Shown here in pieces: positions 9,065 through 19,162 of a DNA stretch of 64,000 nucleotides. The stretch lies in the NCBI GenBank assembly GCA_022567155.1, contig JADFHN010000003.1, forward strand, positions 1 to 64,000. Direction: 5' to 3'. The notes beneath the pieces are model-generated. The model was not told the DNA's origin and did not search any database. It was given only the letters and a program-made list of their open reading frames with translations. Position numbers and translations under genes: made by a program. The stretch comes from Bacteroidota bacterium. Its GTDB lineage: Bacteria > Bacteroidota > Bacteroidia > Cytophagales > Cyclobacteriaceae. Within the stretch, counting starts at the first letter, position 1, and each line of letters opens with the position of its first letter.

Positions 9065-10149
9065 TCATTCTCTTTTCCAGAGCTTGTAAGGCTTATCCAC
9101 ATCGGTTTTGAAAGGTAATGAAACTTTATGCCCGGTTCCTGCAGATTCATAGGCCGCAAATATCACTTCCAGAACGGCCTTGCCATCTTCGCCTGTCACC
9201 ATCGGTTGTTTATCATTTTTTACACAATCCACGAAATGGGCAAATTCCTGCGGAAACCCATAGTTCCAGATTTCCTCATACATGGTAAAACTCCACCCAA
9301 CCGTACTGCGGCTTTTTCCACGGCATATCCTACTCCTTTCTTGCTATATGTTTGAATGGAATTGCCCTGTAACACATCTGCATAAGCCACCCCTTCTGAA
9401 CCGTGCACTTCGGCACGGTCGTCCATGCCCCCTGGTTTTGTCCAGCTTTCCTCTGCCACAGCAGTAACTCCATTTTCAAACTCAAGGATGATGATGGAGT
9501 TATCATCACCAATAGTTTTATCCATGTGCACACTTGTGTTCATCTGGGCATATACTGATTTAATAGGCGTCCGGTCGTTCATCCACCGGAAGAATTCAAT
9601 GGCATGGCAACCCATATCCATGGTAACTCCCCCACCCGATCGTTCGACATCCCAGAAATGATCGGCATGTGGCCCGTCATGTTTTTCTGATTGTTTCAAA
9701 AGGATAGTGCGGCCTAATGCCCCTTCATCAACAAGCTCTTTAAGCCGAACGTATTTTGGTGTAAAACATAACTCTTCTGCATACATCAGCTTTACATTTG
9801 CCTGTTTACAGGCCTCGATCATCCGATCCGCTTCTTCAAGGTTCATGCAAAAAGGTTTTTCAACCACAACGTGTTTCCCTGCTTTTGCGGCAGCCACAGT
9901 AATTTCACAATGCACATTATTGGGAGCTCCAATTACAACCATTTCGACTTCATCTACTGCCAGTAGTTGCTCAAGGTCTGTGAAATACCGGGGAATACCG
10001 TACTTCTTTGCAAATTCACTTGCATGGTTTTCAGTTGGTGACATCACCGCCACCACTTCAGCATCGGGAACTGACTTAAACGCTTCGACATGGATCGTGG
10101 AAATAAATTGTGACCCGATAATTCCTATTCCTACTTTATCATTATTCAT
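9065..10149 (-). pseudogene. Gfo/Idh/MocA oxidoreductase split by a frameshift
   Basis: Two frames together give one oxidoreductase of about 360 residues. The upstream part (start at 10149) has the Rossmann segment VGIGIIGSQFISTIHVEAF, the EKP motif in VVVEKPFCMNLEEAD and GGGVTMDMGCHAIEFFRWM. It runs out of homology after YAVEKAAVR (about 9300). The natural continuation GWSFTMYEEIWNYGFPQEF, ending KPYKLWKRE at 9065, is in another reading frame. One missing base (or two extra) near 9293-9300 explains this. It could be a true pseudogene or a sequencing error in a G-rich run. The protein is the cytoplasmic type, without a signal peptide. Confidence 0.82.
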
Positions 10150-10222
10150 AATTTCATATGATGGTTAGCAATTTCAATAACCTGGATTGATGCTTCCACA
10201 GCATGACGGTAATGCGTGAATT

Positions 10223-11434
10223 TTATAACCTGATCTTCAGGCACACCGGTGTTTTGGCTTCAAATTCCTTTACATATTCCAGCTTTCCGCTGTCAAGTAT
10301 CCGGAACAACACCACATTGTCCGAATTTTGATTGGCCACATACAGGTTTTTGCCATCAATGAGAAAGTTCCGTGGAAACTCACCCCGGGTAGGTTCATGG
10401 CCAAGGGTGGTAAGATGCCCGCTTTCAGGATCAATACTATACACTGCAATACTGTTGTGACCCCGGTTGGAGCCGTAAAGAAACCGGCCGTCATCGGTGA
10501 TGTGTATATCCGCAGTATAACTATCTCCTTCAAAATCATCCGGCAGCGTATTTACCGTATGCACGGCTTCGAGCTGCCCTGTTTTGTCGTCATAGCGAAG
10601 CGCTGCGATAGTATTATTTAACTCATTGATCACATACACGTATTTTCCGAGCGGATGAAAAGCCATATGACGCGGACCTGCTCCCGGATCCATCTCAAAG
10701 TAAGGGGATACTGCAGGAATAAGCCTGTTTTTTTCGTAGTCGATACGATAGATCATAATTTTGTCTGTCCCCAGATCGGCCACATACGCAAACGTGCCCT
10801 CAGGACTTATATTCACCGAATGTGGGTGCGAGGATTCCTGCCGTGTGGTTACCGGTCCCTGCCCTTCCAGCCGGATCACCTGTGAAGCTTCACCCAATGC
10901 ACCATTGGATTGTATGGGGTAAGCAGCTACAACACCTCCTGTATAATTTGTAATCAATGCAAGTCGGTCACGGGCATCTAGGGTGATATAACATGGTGCA
11001 AATGCATGCGATGATCGACTGTTGATCAACTCCAGGTTTCCGTTTGCAGGATTAATGCGAAAAGCGCTGACGCTGCCGGTCGTATCCACATCCGGACCTG
11101 TTTCATTCACCGCATACAGATAATTGCCATCTGATGAAAGGGTAAGGTAAGAGGGGTTGATTACCTGCTTTTCAGTAGCTATTTTCTCCAGTTCTCCCCC
11201 ACCGGATACACGAAATACATCTATTCCGTCCGCTTTGCCGTAAACATGGCCTTCTTTCTTTGTGTAGGTTCCCACAAAGAGATATCCGGCTTGTTCTTCC
11301 TGTCTGTTTTTCATGGCATCCGTTTCTTGAGTATCTGCTTCTTTGTTTTCCCGGCAACCTGAAAACATACCGGTGATCATCAAAACGTACATGATCAGCG
11401 AGATGTGGTTTCGCAATTGTTTTTTTGTTATCAT
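10223..11434 (-). CDS. Lactonase-family beta-propeller lipoprotein (YbhE/Pgl-like)
   Basis: About 403 residues from the preferred start MITKKQLRN at 11434, which yields a lipoprotein signal with lipobox MFSGC. The mature protein is a seven-bladed propeller of the lactonase family (6-phosphogluconolactonase type): YLFVGTYTKKEGHVYGKADG at the start, then SSHPHSVNISPEGTFAYVAD, GAGPRHMAFHPLGKYVYVIN and GSNRGHNSIAVYSID. The His/Arg/Glu cluster in these blades is the presumed lactone-opening site. An envelope location would suit the Tat-exported oxidoreductase at 7229, which would make lactones outside the cytoplasm. That functional link is inference. Confidence 0.85.
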   Translation of the reverse strand: MITKKQLRNHISLIMYVLMITGMFSGCRENKEADTQETDAMKNRQEEQAGYLFVGTYTKKEGHVYGKADGIDVFRVSGGGELEKIATEKQVINPSYLTLSSDGNYLYAVNETGPDVDTTGSVSAFRINPANGNLELINSRSSHAFAPCYITLDARDRLALITNYTGGVVAAYPIQSNGALGEASQVIRLEGQGPVTTRQESSHPHSVNISPEGTFAYVADLGTDKIMIYRIDYEKNRLIPAVSPYFEMDPGAGPRHMAFHPLGKYVYVINELNNTIAALRYDDKTGQLEAVHTVNTLPDDFEGDSYTADIHITDDGRFLYGSNRGHNSIAVYSIDPESGHLTTLGHEPTRGEFPRNFLIDGKNLYVANQNSDNVVLFRILDSGKLEYVKEFEAKTPVCLKIRL

Positions 11435-11582
11435 ATACCCGAAAACTACGTGATCAGTCGTTTCCTTCCAAGATATGCAAGAAAAAACGCATCGTTGGGC
11501 AATGAAATACATTCATTTTCTTAAATGCGATGCTTTTAACTTGTCGTTCTCATCTTTATCTTCGGGCATAAAACAAATAATC

Positions 11583-12002
11583 ATGAACCATACAAAACGC
11601 CGCTCATTCTTTAAAGTATTTCTCGCATCAATAACTACACTTGGGTTTGGACTGCCCCTTCTCGCCAGAGCAAAACCACTCATACACCCGCACGGCGAAT
11701 TTATGCATGTGGTATATTTCTGGCTTGCGAGCCCGGACGACACCGCTTCCAGGCATACGTTTTTAAACAATATGAAGTCCTATCTCGATAAAATACATGT
11801 GATAAAGACAAAATACATTGGAATTCCGGTGGCATCTGATCGTTCTGTGGTGGATAGTTCCTACACATTCAGCCTCATCGTAACCTTCAATGACAATGCC
11901 GATCAGGAAATATACCAGTCCCACCCTGCCCATGTTGATTTTGTTGAAAATAGTAAATCTATGTGGAAAAAAGTGGTTGTATATGATTCCATTCCGGCAT
12001 AA
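11583..12002 (+). CDS. Tat-signal Dabb (stress-responsive A/B barrel) protein
   Basis: About 139 residues from ATG 11583; the open frame begins earlier (11475) but the start at 11583 gives a signal with KRRSFFKVF, a twin-arginine motif, followed by a hydrophobic run to LLARA. The remainder (residues 40-139) is a Dabb alpha/beta barrel: HVVYFWLASPDDTA, then FSLIVTFNDNADQEIYQSHP and HVDFVENSKSMWKKVVVYD. Dabb domains are small dimeric ferredoxin-like barrels. Sugar oxidoreductase and lactonase neighbours hint at a shared periplasmic carbohydrate task. It is divergent from the lactonase gene; the 150 bases between must hold both promoters. Confidence 0.82.
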   Translation: MNHTKRRSFFKVFLASITTLGFGLPLLARAKPLIHPHGEFMHVVYFWLASPDDTASRHTFLNNMKSYLDKIHVIKTKYIGIPVASDRSVVDSSYTFSLIVTFNDNADQEIYQSHPAHVDFVENSKSMWKKVVVYDSIPA

Positions 12003-12078
12003 CAGGTCGTAGATACAAAACCAGTACACAGCCAGCAGGGAGATGACTTCAATTTAACAGATGTACCAACTAACTCTC

Positions 12079-12214
12079 GCGCGCATTTGCAATGCGTGCG
12101 GATTTACTTCCTCACTCTTCTGCGCATTTGTCCCGAAGTAACGCCTGGGAGCCCCGAATGGATGCCTGTGGCACAATTCGCCCTTCCTAACAGGCACGCA
12201 TTGCAAATGCGCGC
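12079..12214. repeat. 136-bp element with perfect 21-bp terminal inverted repeats
   Basis: Positions 12079-12099 and 12194-12214 are exact reverse complements over 21 bases (left arm begins GCGCGCATTTGC). The 94 bases between carry no frame worth calling but include another partial copy, TGCGCATTTG, near 12120. GC content is far above the flanks. The shape is that of a small non-autonomous mobile element or REP-type palindrome. It sits between the Dabb gene and a small membrane protein gene. Confidence 0.8.
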
Positions 12215-12263
12215 CAGTGGTTACGCAAAGCAGTTGTAAATAATTTTGGGCATTAGTGGCATT

Positions 12264-12575
12264 TTATAAATGCTGTTTGTGTGTTTTCGGGTAAGTCTGC
12301 ACGTTGGGATGTTGCTTATCTACGTACACATCATACGTGCTGTCGCTTTCAGGGTCTGACACCTCGAAGTAATATTTGTCTTTCAACTCACGCACAAATG
12401 AAATAGTTACATCGTTTCCCAACTTGTTTCTGATATGATCGCGTGCCTCCGTCTGATCAATCCGGATTTCTGTTTCGCGTATATGGTTACTATCAAAAAC
12501 CCGAAATTCAGCTCTGATCAACAAAAATAGCGCCACTGCCAAGGTCGCAATTCCAGTGAATAGCTCTTTATTCAT
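12264..12575 (-). CDS. Small single-pass membrane protein, unknown
   Basis: A 103-residue protein with an N-terminal hydrophobic segment (GIATLAVALFLLI, residues 8-20) that is a signal anchor or uncleaved signal, then a charged extracytoplasmic domain of about 80 residues ending YPKTHKQHL. I do not recognise the family. The central DQTEARDHIRNKLGNDVTI and KYYFEVSDPESDSTYDVYVD segments suggest a small alpha/beta fold. Its neighbours, a Dabb protein and a DUF2061 protein, offer no functional clue. Confidence 0.6.
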   Translation of the reverse strand: MNKELFTGIATLAVALFLLIRAEFRVFDSNHIRETEIRIDQTEARDHIRNKLGNDVTISFVRELKDKYYFEVSDPESDSTYDVYVDKQHPNVQTYPKTHKQHL

Positions 12576-12791
12576 GCCTTGATGGATTTTGAATTTAATA
12601 CAAAAGAAAATTCGCTTGTCCTTAGTTTTTTTAATATAAATACCCGTTATTTAAAATAGGTAAGTCGCCTATAGCCTAAACTATCAAAAGTTCCTGATAG
12701 TTTTATATTTAAAATCAAAACAGTACCAAAACCGGATTTTAGATAAGATAAATTTGAAGAAATTTTTCTGCTTTTATGTGTGCTCCTCGTA

Positions 12792-13022
12792 TTATGCAGG
12801 TTTGTTATTTTTAACTCCCCATAATACATACAGCCACGCCCGCTCATGCAGATAATAGACAAGGAGTTTGAGAATGAATTCGAGGGCTGCCAAGGCGCCC
12901 GCTTTTTGCAAAACCAACTCATCATCGCGGAAAACAACATATGCAAGAATGAAGGTAGTGGATGTCGCAATTATTCGCCAGCTTATACCTTTTGCCAGAC
13001 TCCTGATCTTTTTTTCTCTCAT
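12792..13022 (-). CDS. DUF2061 membrane protein
   Basis: About 76 residues from ATG 13022 (the frame extends to 13058, but MREKKIRSLAKGISWR is the family's usual start). DUF2061 hallmarks are visible: KGISWRIIATSTTFILAYVV as first membrane helix, then ALAALEFILKLLVYYLHERA, with the conserved YYLHERAW at the end of the second helix. The function is unknown; in some bacteria the domain is fused to or adjacent to sulfate-activation enzymes. None are seen here. Confidence 0.85.
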   Translation of the reverse strand: MREKKIRSLAKGISWRIIATSTTFILAYVVFRDDELVLQKAGALAALEFILKLLVYYLHERAWLYVLWGVKNNKPA

Positions 13023-13271
13023 CATTATAATACAACAAAATGGGTTTAAAGGATGCAAATGTAATGGTCGCAGGTATTATTCCCTTGATTACGTTTTATT
13101 TGTTCCGGATTTTAACCCATTCACCTCCAGCCTGCAGGGATTTAGCAAGTTAAAACATTGATACACAGTTCAGTATATTTTAGCATTGAGGAGAATTTGA
13201 CAAAGGTTTGAAACCAATTTCACCCAAAACGCTATGACATATTTTATGGATTTGCATATAAATAAGAACCA

Positions 13272-15101
13272 TCACATGCTTTTTTTCATTTCAGGAAAAA
13301 ATTCCACATTTTTATGCTGATAGTCCTCCATATTGCGCAGAATCTTATCCAGCAACTGCATAGCCTGGTTAATGAACCGACCTTTATTTAACATCACACA
13401 TTCGGCTTTTAAGGAATTTACCGTATCCGTGATTTCTGCCCGCGACGGAATGCCGGTTTTGGCCAGGTTTTCAAGAACCTGCGTAGCCCAGACAACAGGC
13501 ACATGTGCCGCACTGCAAATGGTTAAAATTTCTTTTTGAATTCTCCCGATATTTTCCCATCCCGTTTCAATGGCAAGGTCTCCTCTTGCAATCATCACTC
13601 CTACATGCTTCGTTTTCATTCCAGTCATAAGCATGTCTATAAGATTATCATAACCTTTTTTCGTTTCGATTTTCAGTATGATTCCAAGTTTTCCCAATAC
13701 CCCGAGCCTGTCAAGTTCAGTAATCAGATCTTCTACATCCGCCGGAGAATTAACAAAAGAATAGTTCACAACATCTGCATGTTCAGCGATAAACACAAGA
13801 TCAGTATGGTCTTTTGCAGTCAAGCCTCCCTGTTTCAGATTTGTGTCCGGCAGGTTTATGCCTTTATCGGCGCGGAGTTTGGTGCCTTTGGTTTTGGCAT
13901 TGTGTATCATTACATCAAAAGATTCCTTTGTGACTTCGGTGACCTTGCCGCTTATTTTGCCATCATCAAAAAAAATATACTCTCCCGTTTTTACAGATTC
14001 AAAAACAGACGGATACGTACAGGGAATATGTGCTTTTCTGATGATTTTACCATTCGCATCATAGCTGGCGGATTCACCCGGTTCGGCAGAAGCATGCACA
14101 GTCAGAATATCTCCCTCCATAAGCAATAACCAGGACGGTATTGAAGGTAGTTTGATTACCGTAGCGGCATTTTCATCACTGTGGCTGGAATGCATCACGG
14201 TACCTTTCCCAATATAGCATGTATTGCCACAGTGGGTATAAACGACATGTTCATCCAGTCGTTTACTTACGATTAATTCGCGTTGTCTATCCCGTGTATC
14301 TTTAAAAACGATTTTGTCTCCTTCGTTCAGCTTTCGCAACCATTCGCCGCTTACAACCACACCGCGTAATTCGTTGTCAAGGGATTCGGAATCAATAAGG
14401 GGAATAACAGCCGGATTAATCACTCTGCCAAACGCATCTCTGTCAGGTGCATACCTCATAACCGGCGGGCCTTGCGCGATAGGGCCTGTCCGTATTTTAG
14501 GCCCGGCAAGATCCATGCAAATGGTGATTTTCCGCTTTATTTTTTTTCCGGCACGCTGTACATTGTCAATCATTTTTTTCCACACTTCAGGTTCGTCATG
14601 GGCACAATTAATACGTGCACAATTCATTCCCGATGAAGCAAGCGCCAGCACTAGTTTTAAATCATTTGCAGCCTCTGAGGGCAATGTCACCATGATCCTT
14701 ACCCGTCTTCCTTTAGAACGATACCCCAGCAATGATTTGGTATGCTGATTGAGTAGTTTTTCGCCTTTTTTGATCGAAAGGCCTGGCTTTTTCAGTTTAT
14801 CCGTTTCGACCGTGCTAATAAGCCTCCCAAGAACGAACTTTGTATTCATCAGGCTTGCCATTACGTGTTGTTCTGAACGGGCAAGTCTTGAAAGCCCGAG
14901 GTTACCCAGTTTTTTCTGTATGTCACGTAAATCCACAGACCGCAATGTGTGGTAATGAATCAGGTTGCGGGCACTGCGTCGATAGGTAGTGCAAACTGCT
15001 GAAAGCTGATTTTGACACATTGCCTCCTCCTGCGTAATACGATCGATGATATCATCAATCTCCTTAATGAGATTTTCAATTTTATCAGGCTTGATCTTCA
15101 T
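13272..15101 (-). CDS. Pyruvate kinase-like protein with N-terminal extension
   Basis: A 609-residue protein. Residues about 135-595 form the pyruvate kinase barrel and B domain: RVRIMVTLPSEAAND, then GMNCARINCAHD, ICMDLAGPKIRTG, the active-site region LGIILKIETKKGYDNLIDM, GVMIARGDLAIETGWE and PVVWATQVLENL. It differs from PykF/PykA in two ways. There is an extra helical N-terminus of about 130 residues with no known domain, and the protein stops near the end of the barrel, without the C-terminal allosteric domain. It may be a real kinase of a variant class or have shifted function. It is monocistronic by spacing. Confidence 0.82.
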   Translation of the reverse strand: MKIKPDKIENLIKEIDDIIDRITQEEAMCQNQLSAVCTTYRRSARNLIHYHTLRSVDLRDIQKKLGNLGLSRLARSEQHVMASLMNTKFVLGRLISTVETDKLKKPGLSIKKGEKLLNQHTKSLLGYRSKGRRVRIMVTLPSEAANDLKLVLALASSGMNCARINCAHDEPEVWKKMIDNVQRAGKKIKRKITICMDLAGPKIRTGPIAQGPPVMRYAPDRDAFGRVINPAVIPLIDSESLDNELRGVVVSGEWLRKLNEGDKIVFKDTRDRQRELIVSKRLDEHVVYTHCGNTCYIGKGTVMHSSHSDENAATVIKLPSIPSWLLLMEGDILTVHASAEPGESASYDANGKIIRKAHIPCTYPSVFESVKTGEYIFFDDGKISGKVTEVTKESFDVMIHNAKTKGTKLRADKGINLPDTNLKQGGLTAKDHTDLVFIAEHADVVNYSFVNSPADVEDLITELDRLGVLGKLGIILKIETKKGYDNLIDMLMTGMKTKHVGVMIARGDLAIETGWENIGRIQKEILTICSAAHVPVVWATQVLENLAKTGIPSRAEITDTVNSLKAECVMLNKGRFINQAMQLLDKILRNMEDYQHKNVEFFPEMKKSM

Positions 15102-15202
15102 ATATTTTTATCGGGATGCCAGGGTTAAAATTTACTGAATTTTATAAAGATCATCAAATGAAAACATCATTTCCTTCAAATCCACTCATGCAGATAAAGA
15201 CC

Positions 15203-15238
15203 AAAAAAATCCCCGCCGGTTCTGACAGGGATTTTTGT
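15203..15238 (-). terminator. Intrinsic terminator after the TPR gene
   Basis: AAAAATCCC (15205-15213) pairs with GGGATTTTT (15228-15236) around a 14-base loop. On the minus strand the stem is followed by a run of seven U. It lies 65 bases after the stop of the TPR gene at 15302 and upstream of the pyruvate-kinase-like gene, so it separates the two units. Confidence 0.75.
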
Positions 15239-15301
15239 TTTAGCAGGACTTAAAGGTTGGAATACCAAACCTGATTCAAACCAATATAGTATCAGGGTGA
15301 T

Positions 15302-16459
15302 CTAATTTTCCTCCCAATATCCAAGCTCAACGAGTTTCTTTTGCATGGCTTCAGCCTTATCCTTCATTTTCAGCCGGATGTATAATCCGCTTAAAGATTC
15401 GAGGATTGCCTGATCGTCAGGTAGAATTTCATTTGCCTTTATAAGAACCGGCAACGCTATTTTGTAATATTCATCAGCTTTGGCTTCAATCGCATCCCCT
15501 TTTTCCCGGTAGGTTTTCAAATCCATATCCATTGCTTCCTGTCTTATTTCCTTGGCCTTCTGCGTATAGGTATATGCCAGGTTGATATACGGATCGATAT
15601 ATTCCGGATCAGCTTCAATGGCTTTTTTATATGCCTCCACGGACATATCATACTCATCTATTTCACCATTTAAATATCCCAGATTATACCATAAATTTGC
15701 ATTTCCCGGCTCCGCTTCCAAGGCTTCAATCAGCGCCTGTCTTGCTTCTTCTGTTCTCTCCAGTTTGATATAATAGGAAATAACTGATTTATCAAATACC
15801 TGGTCATCCGGAAATTTTTCCATTCCTTTTTGCGCGATCTTCAATGCTTCTTCGAGGTCTTGTTTCTCATTCTCAAGCAAAAATATAACCTGAGTGTAGA
15901 TCAATCCAGGGCAGTCATCCAGTTCCATTGCGCTGTAAAACATTTCAAGCGCTTTATCTATATCTCCATCTTCCTGCGCACAATATCCGGCATACAGATA
16001 ACCAATAGTATCCTTTGGCGCTATCTTAGTCACGTCTTTGAAAGTCTGATATGCCACTTCATACCGTTCCTCCTGGTATTCCGTAATACCGCGGTTCAGA
16101 ACGATACTATACAACTGCAGAGCCTGCACCTCCGAAAGCACGTAATAGTTGCTTCCCTCCTTTTCAAGTGATTTTACTTTTTCAAACGATTCCGTTGCTT
16201 TTATAGCAGCCTCAGGGTCAATAGCGCGAACCGATTCGTCTTCGGAAATGGCAATAGCCTGATATACCATCCCCCGAACATACCATGTACGCCCTTTTTC
16301 CCTGGTCTTCTCATGTTCTGCCGCCAGATCAATCAGCTCTTTAGCTTCTGCCAGTTTTCCATTCTGGATATTGGCGTTGGCCTTATTTACATTGGAATTC
16401 TGGGCATTAACTAATATGCCCGCAAAACAAAACAGTACAAATAAAATAGCATTTTTCAT
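15302..16459 (-). CDS. Secreted TPR-repeat protein
   Basis: A 385-residue protein with a Sec signal peptide (to about residue 19, AGILVNAQ). It then carries tandem tetratricopeptide repeats across most of the length, for example NANLWYNLGYLNGEIDEYD and YIDPYINLAYTYTQKAKEI. TPR arrays bind partner proteins; here the protein would work in the periplasm. It begins 80 bases downstream of gyrA on the same strand and ends at the terminator at 15203-15238. No catalytic domain is present. The partner is unknown. Confidence 0.85.
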   Translation of the reverse strand: MKNAILFVLFCFAGILVNAQNSNVNKANANIQNGKLAEAKELIDLAAEHEKTREKGRTWYVRGMVYQAIAISEDESVRAIDPEAAIKATESFEKVKSLEKEGSNYYVLSEVQALQLYSIVLNRGITEYQEERYEVAYQTFKDVTKIAPKDTIGYLYAGYCAQEDGDIDKALEMFYSAMELDDCPGLIYTQVIFLLENEKQDLEEALKIAQKGMEKFPDDQVFDKSVISYYIKLERTEEARQALIEALEAEPGNANLWYNLGYLNGEIDEYDMSVEAYKKAIEADPEYIDPYINLAYTYTQKAKEIRQEAMDMDLKTYREKGDAIEAKADEYYKIALPVLIKANEILPDDQAILESLSGLYIRLKMKDKAEAMQKKLVELGYWEEN

Positions 16460-16538
16460 TTTTTAATAAATCTTAGTAAAATGCAATGATATCAAATACA
16501 TTATTTATCCGGAAAGTCTTTCATGAAAATAGCTCGTA

Positions 16539-19058
16539 TCAACTTTCATTAGCTTCGCCTTTTTTACCGTTTATCTCTTTTGTTTCATCAACAACTTCAA
16601 TTTTTTCAATTTTCTCTACTGATGAAATTTCGTCATTTTTATTTAGCCTGATCAGTCGCACCCCCTGCGTGGCACGTCCCATCACCCTCACCTTAACCAC
16701 TTCAAACCGAATGATGATACCCGATTTGTTTATTATCATAAGATCATCGCTATCAACCACTTCTTTGATAGCTACCAGCTCGCCGGTTTTTTCTGTCACA
16801 TTCATGGCTTTCACCCCTTTGCCTCCCCTCCTTGTTATCCGGTATTCTCCCACAGCACTGCGTTTCCCATACCCCTTCTCGGACACCACAAGCAGGGTTG
16901 CATCATCTCTTGCAACACATACCATGCCAACCACTTTTTCATCACCGATTCGTATTCCACGTACTCCTGCGGCGGTTCGTCCCATGGAGCGTACCTCCGA
17001 CTCATGAAAATGAATGGCCTTTCCGCTGTTAGCCGCAATGATGATATGATTGTTGCCATTGGTCAGCTTTACTTCAAGCAAACGGTCACCTGGATTGATG
17101 GTGATGGCATTGATTCCGTTTTGACGGGGTCTCGAATAAGCTTCGAGCGTGGTTTTTTTAATTGTACCCCCTTCGGTACACATCACGAGATAATTGTTGT
17201 TTATATAATCCTCATCCGAAAGTGTTTTTACATTGATTACCGCTCGCACTTTGTCTCCGGGTTGAATATTGATAAGGTTCTGAATTGCCCGGCCTTTGCT
17301 GGTCTTGCTGCCCTCCGGCAAAGCCCACACTTTGATCCAGAACACCTTTCCGTTTTCAGTGAAGATAAGCAGGTAATTATGTGCAGAAGCTATAAATAAA
17401 TGTTCTGTAAAGTCGTCCTCTTTGGTGATCACTCCCCTCGAACCAATACCTCCTCTGCCCTGTGTACGGTAATCCACCAGCGGTGTGCGTTTGATATATC
17501 CTTCATGCGAAATGGTTATTACCATATCCTCATCAGGGATCATATCCTCAACAGAGAAGTCTTCGGCTGAATGAACGATATCTGTTCTTCGCTCGTCGCC
17601 ATAACGGTCGCTCATTTCATCGAGTTCTTCTTTGATGATGTCCATCCGCCTGTCTTTATTATCAAGGATATCTTTGAGATCAATGATCAGTTTCTGAATT
17701 TCCTCGTATTCATTTTGAATTTTTTCTCTTTCGAGGCCGGTAAGGCGCTGCAGTCGCATTTCCAGTATGGCCTTTGCCTGGATTTCCGAAAGCTCAAATT
17801 TTTTAATAAGCCCCTGCTTTGCCTCTTCCGGATCTCTTGACCCTCGAATCAAAGCAATGATTTCATCGATATTGTCCAGCGCAATGATGTACCCCTCAAG
17901 GATGTGGGCCCGTTTTTCTGCTTCCTGAAGTTCATACCTGGTGCGGCGCATTACTACTTCGTGGCGGTGCTCAACAAAATATTTGATCAGGTCTTTCAGG
18001 TTCAGCGTGTGGGGCCTTCCCTTAACAAGCGCTACATTATTCACACTAAATGAAGCCTGTAACTGCGTATATTTAAACAGGTTGTTCAGAACGATATTGG
18101 GGATAGCGTCTTTTTTCAGGTCAAATACAATGCGCATCCCATCGCGGTCTGATTCATCCCTGATGTCCGAAATCCCTTCTATCCGCTTATCATTTACAAG
18201 TGCTGCAGATTTTTCAATAAGCGACGCTTTATTTACCATATAGGGGATTTCTGATATGATAATCTGTTCTTTTCCTGTCTTTGTGGTTTCAAACTGAGTT
18301 TTACTACGAAGTATTATTCGACCTCTTCCGGTTTCAAACGCCTGTTTTACACCCTGATATCCGTAAATAGTGGCGCCGGTGGGAAAATCAGGCGCGGTGA
18401 TATAGGTCATCAGCTCGCTGATTTCAATATCGTTGTTTTCGATATAAGCTTTCGTACCTGCCACTACTTCTTTAAGATTGTGTGGCGCCATGTTGGTAGC
18501 CATACCTACGGCAATCCCTGAAGACCCATTTAGCAGCAGATTGGGTATTTTAGCAGGAAGAACAGTGGGCTCATTGGTAGAATCATCATAATTAGGCTTA
18601 AAATCTACCGTACCTTTGTTAATGTCATTCAGCATTTCTTCAGCGATCCGCTTTAGCCGTGCCTCTGTATATCGCATTGCAGCAGGCGAATCTCCATCTA
18701 CCGAACCGAAATTGCCTTGTCCGTCAATCAACGGATAACGAAGCGACCATGGTTGTGCCATACGCACCAGCGTATCATACACGGCGGTATCACCATGCGG
18801 ATGATATTTACCTAAAACGTCGCCTACTATTCTTGCACATTTCTTGTAGGATTTGTTGTAGTTCACACCGAGTTCATCCATACCATAAAGGATGCGCCGA
18901 TGTACGGGTTTCAATCCGTCGCGAACATCTGGAAGAGCCCTCGAAATGATAACCGACATCGAGTAATCGATGTAGGCGCTGCGCATTTCATCTTCAATAT
19001 TTATAGGTATAATACCTTGTCTTCCGGGGGTAAGATTTTCTTGCTGATCGTCAGCCAT
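16539..19058 (-). CDS. gyrA: DNA gyrase subunit A
   Basis: An 839-residue GyrA. The breakage-reunion domain opens with [20 protein letters not shown]; the catalytic tyrosine is Tyr130 in [11 protein letters not shown], and the quinolone-pocket region [12 protein letters not shown] has Thr91 where E. coli has Ser83 and Asp95 where E. coli has Asp87. The GyrA box that defines gyrase rather than topoisomerase IV is present as [10 protein letters not shown] (about 540). C-terminal pinwheel blades follow. A Glu/Lys-rich tail closes the protein. It introduces negative supercoils with GyrB, which is elsewhere. Confidence 0.97.
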   Translation of the reverse strand: MADDQQENLTPGRQGIIPINIEDEMRSAYIDYSMSVIISRALPDVRDGLKPVHRRILYGMDELGVNYNKSYKKCARIVGDVLGKYHPHGDTAVYDTLVRMAQPWSLRYPLIDGQGNFGSVDGDSPAAMRYTEARLKRIAEEMLNDINKGTVDFKPNYDDSTNEPTVLPAKIPNLLLNGSSGIAVGMATNMAPHNLKEVVAGTKAYIENNDIEISELMTYITAPDFPTGATIYGYQGVKQAFETGRGRIILRSKTQFETTKTGKEQIIISEIPYMVNKASLIEKSAALVNDKRIEGISDIRDESDRDGMRIVFDLKKDAIPNIVLNNLFKYTQLQASFSVNNVALVKGRPHTLNLKDLIKYFVEHRHEVVMRRTRYELQEAEKRAHILEGYIIALDNIDEIIALIRGSRDPEEAKQGLIKKFELSEIQAKAILEMRLQRLTGLEREKIQNEYEEIQKLIIDLKDILDNKDRRMDIIKEELDEMSDRYGDERRTDIVHSAEDFSVEDMIPDEDMVITISHEGYIKRTPLVDYRTQGRGGIGSRGVITKEDDFTEHLFIASAHNYLLIFTENGKVFWIKVWALPEGSKTSKGRAIQNLINIQPGDKVRAVINVKTLSDEDYINNNYLVMCTEGGTIKKTTLEAYSRPRQNGINAITINPGDRLLEVKLTNGNNHIIIAANSGKAIHFHESEVRSMGRTAAGVRGIRIGDEKVVGMVCVARDDATLLVVSEKGYGKRSAVGEYRITRRGGKGVKAMNVTEKTGELVAIKEVVDSDDLMIINKSGIIIRFEVVKVRVMGRATQGVRLIRLNKNDEISSVEKIEKIEVVDETKEINGKKGEANES

Positions 19059-19162
19059 ACAATAGATTATAAAGCCTTAAAAAATAGACCTGCAAGGTAC
19101 ATAAGAATTTTCATTTTTTTAAGAATTCAGCGCCCTTTCAGACCACATTTTATTACCAGGAA

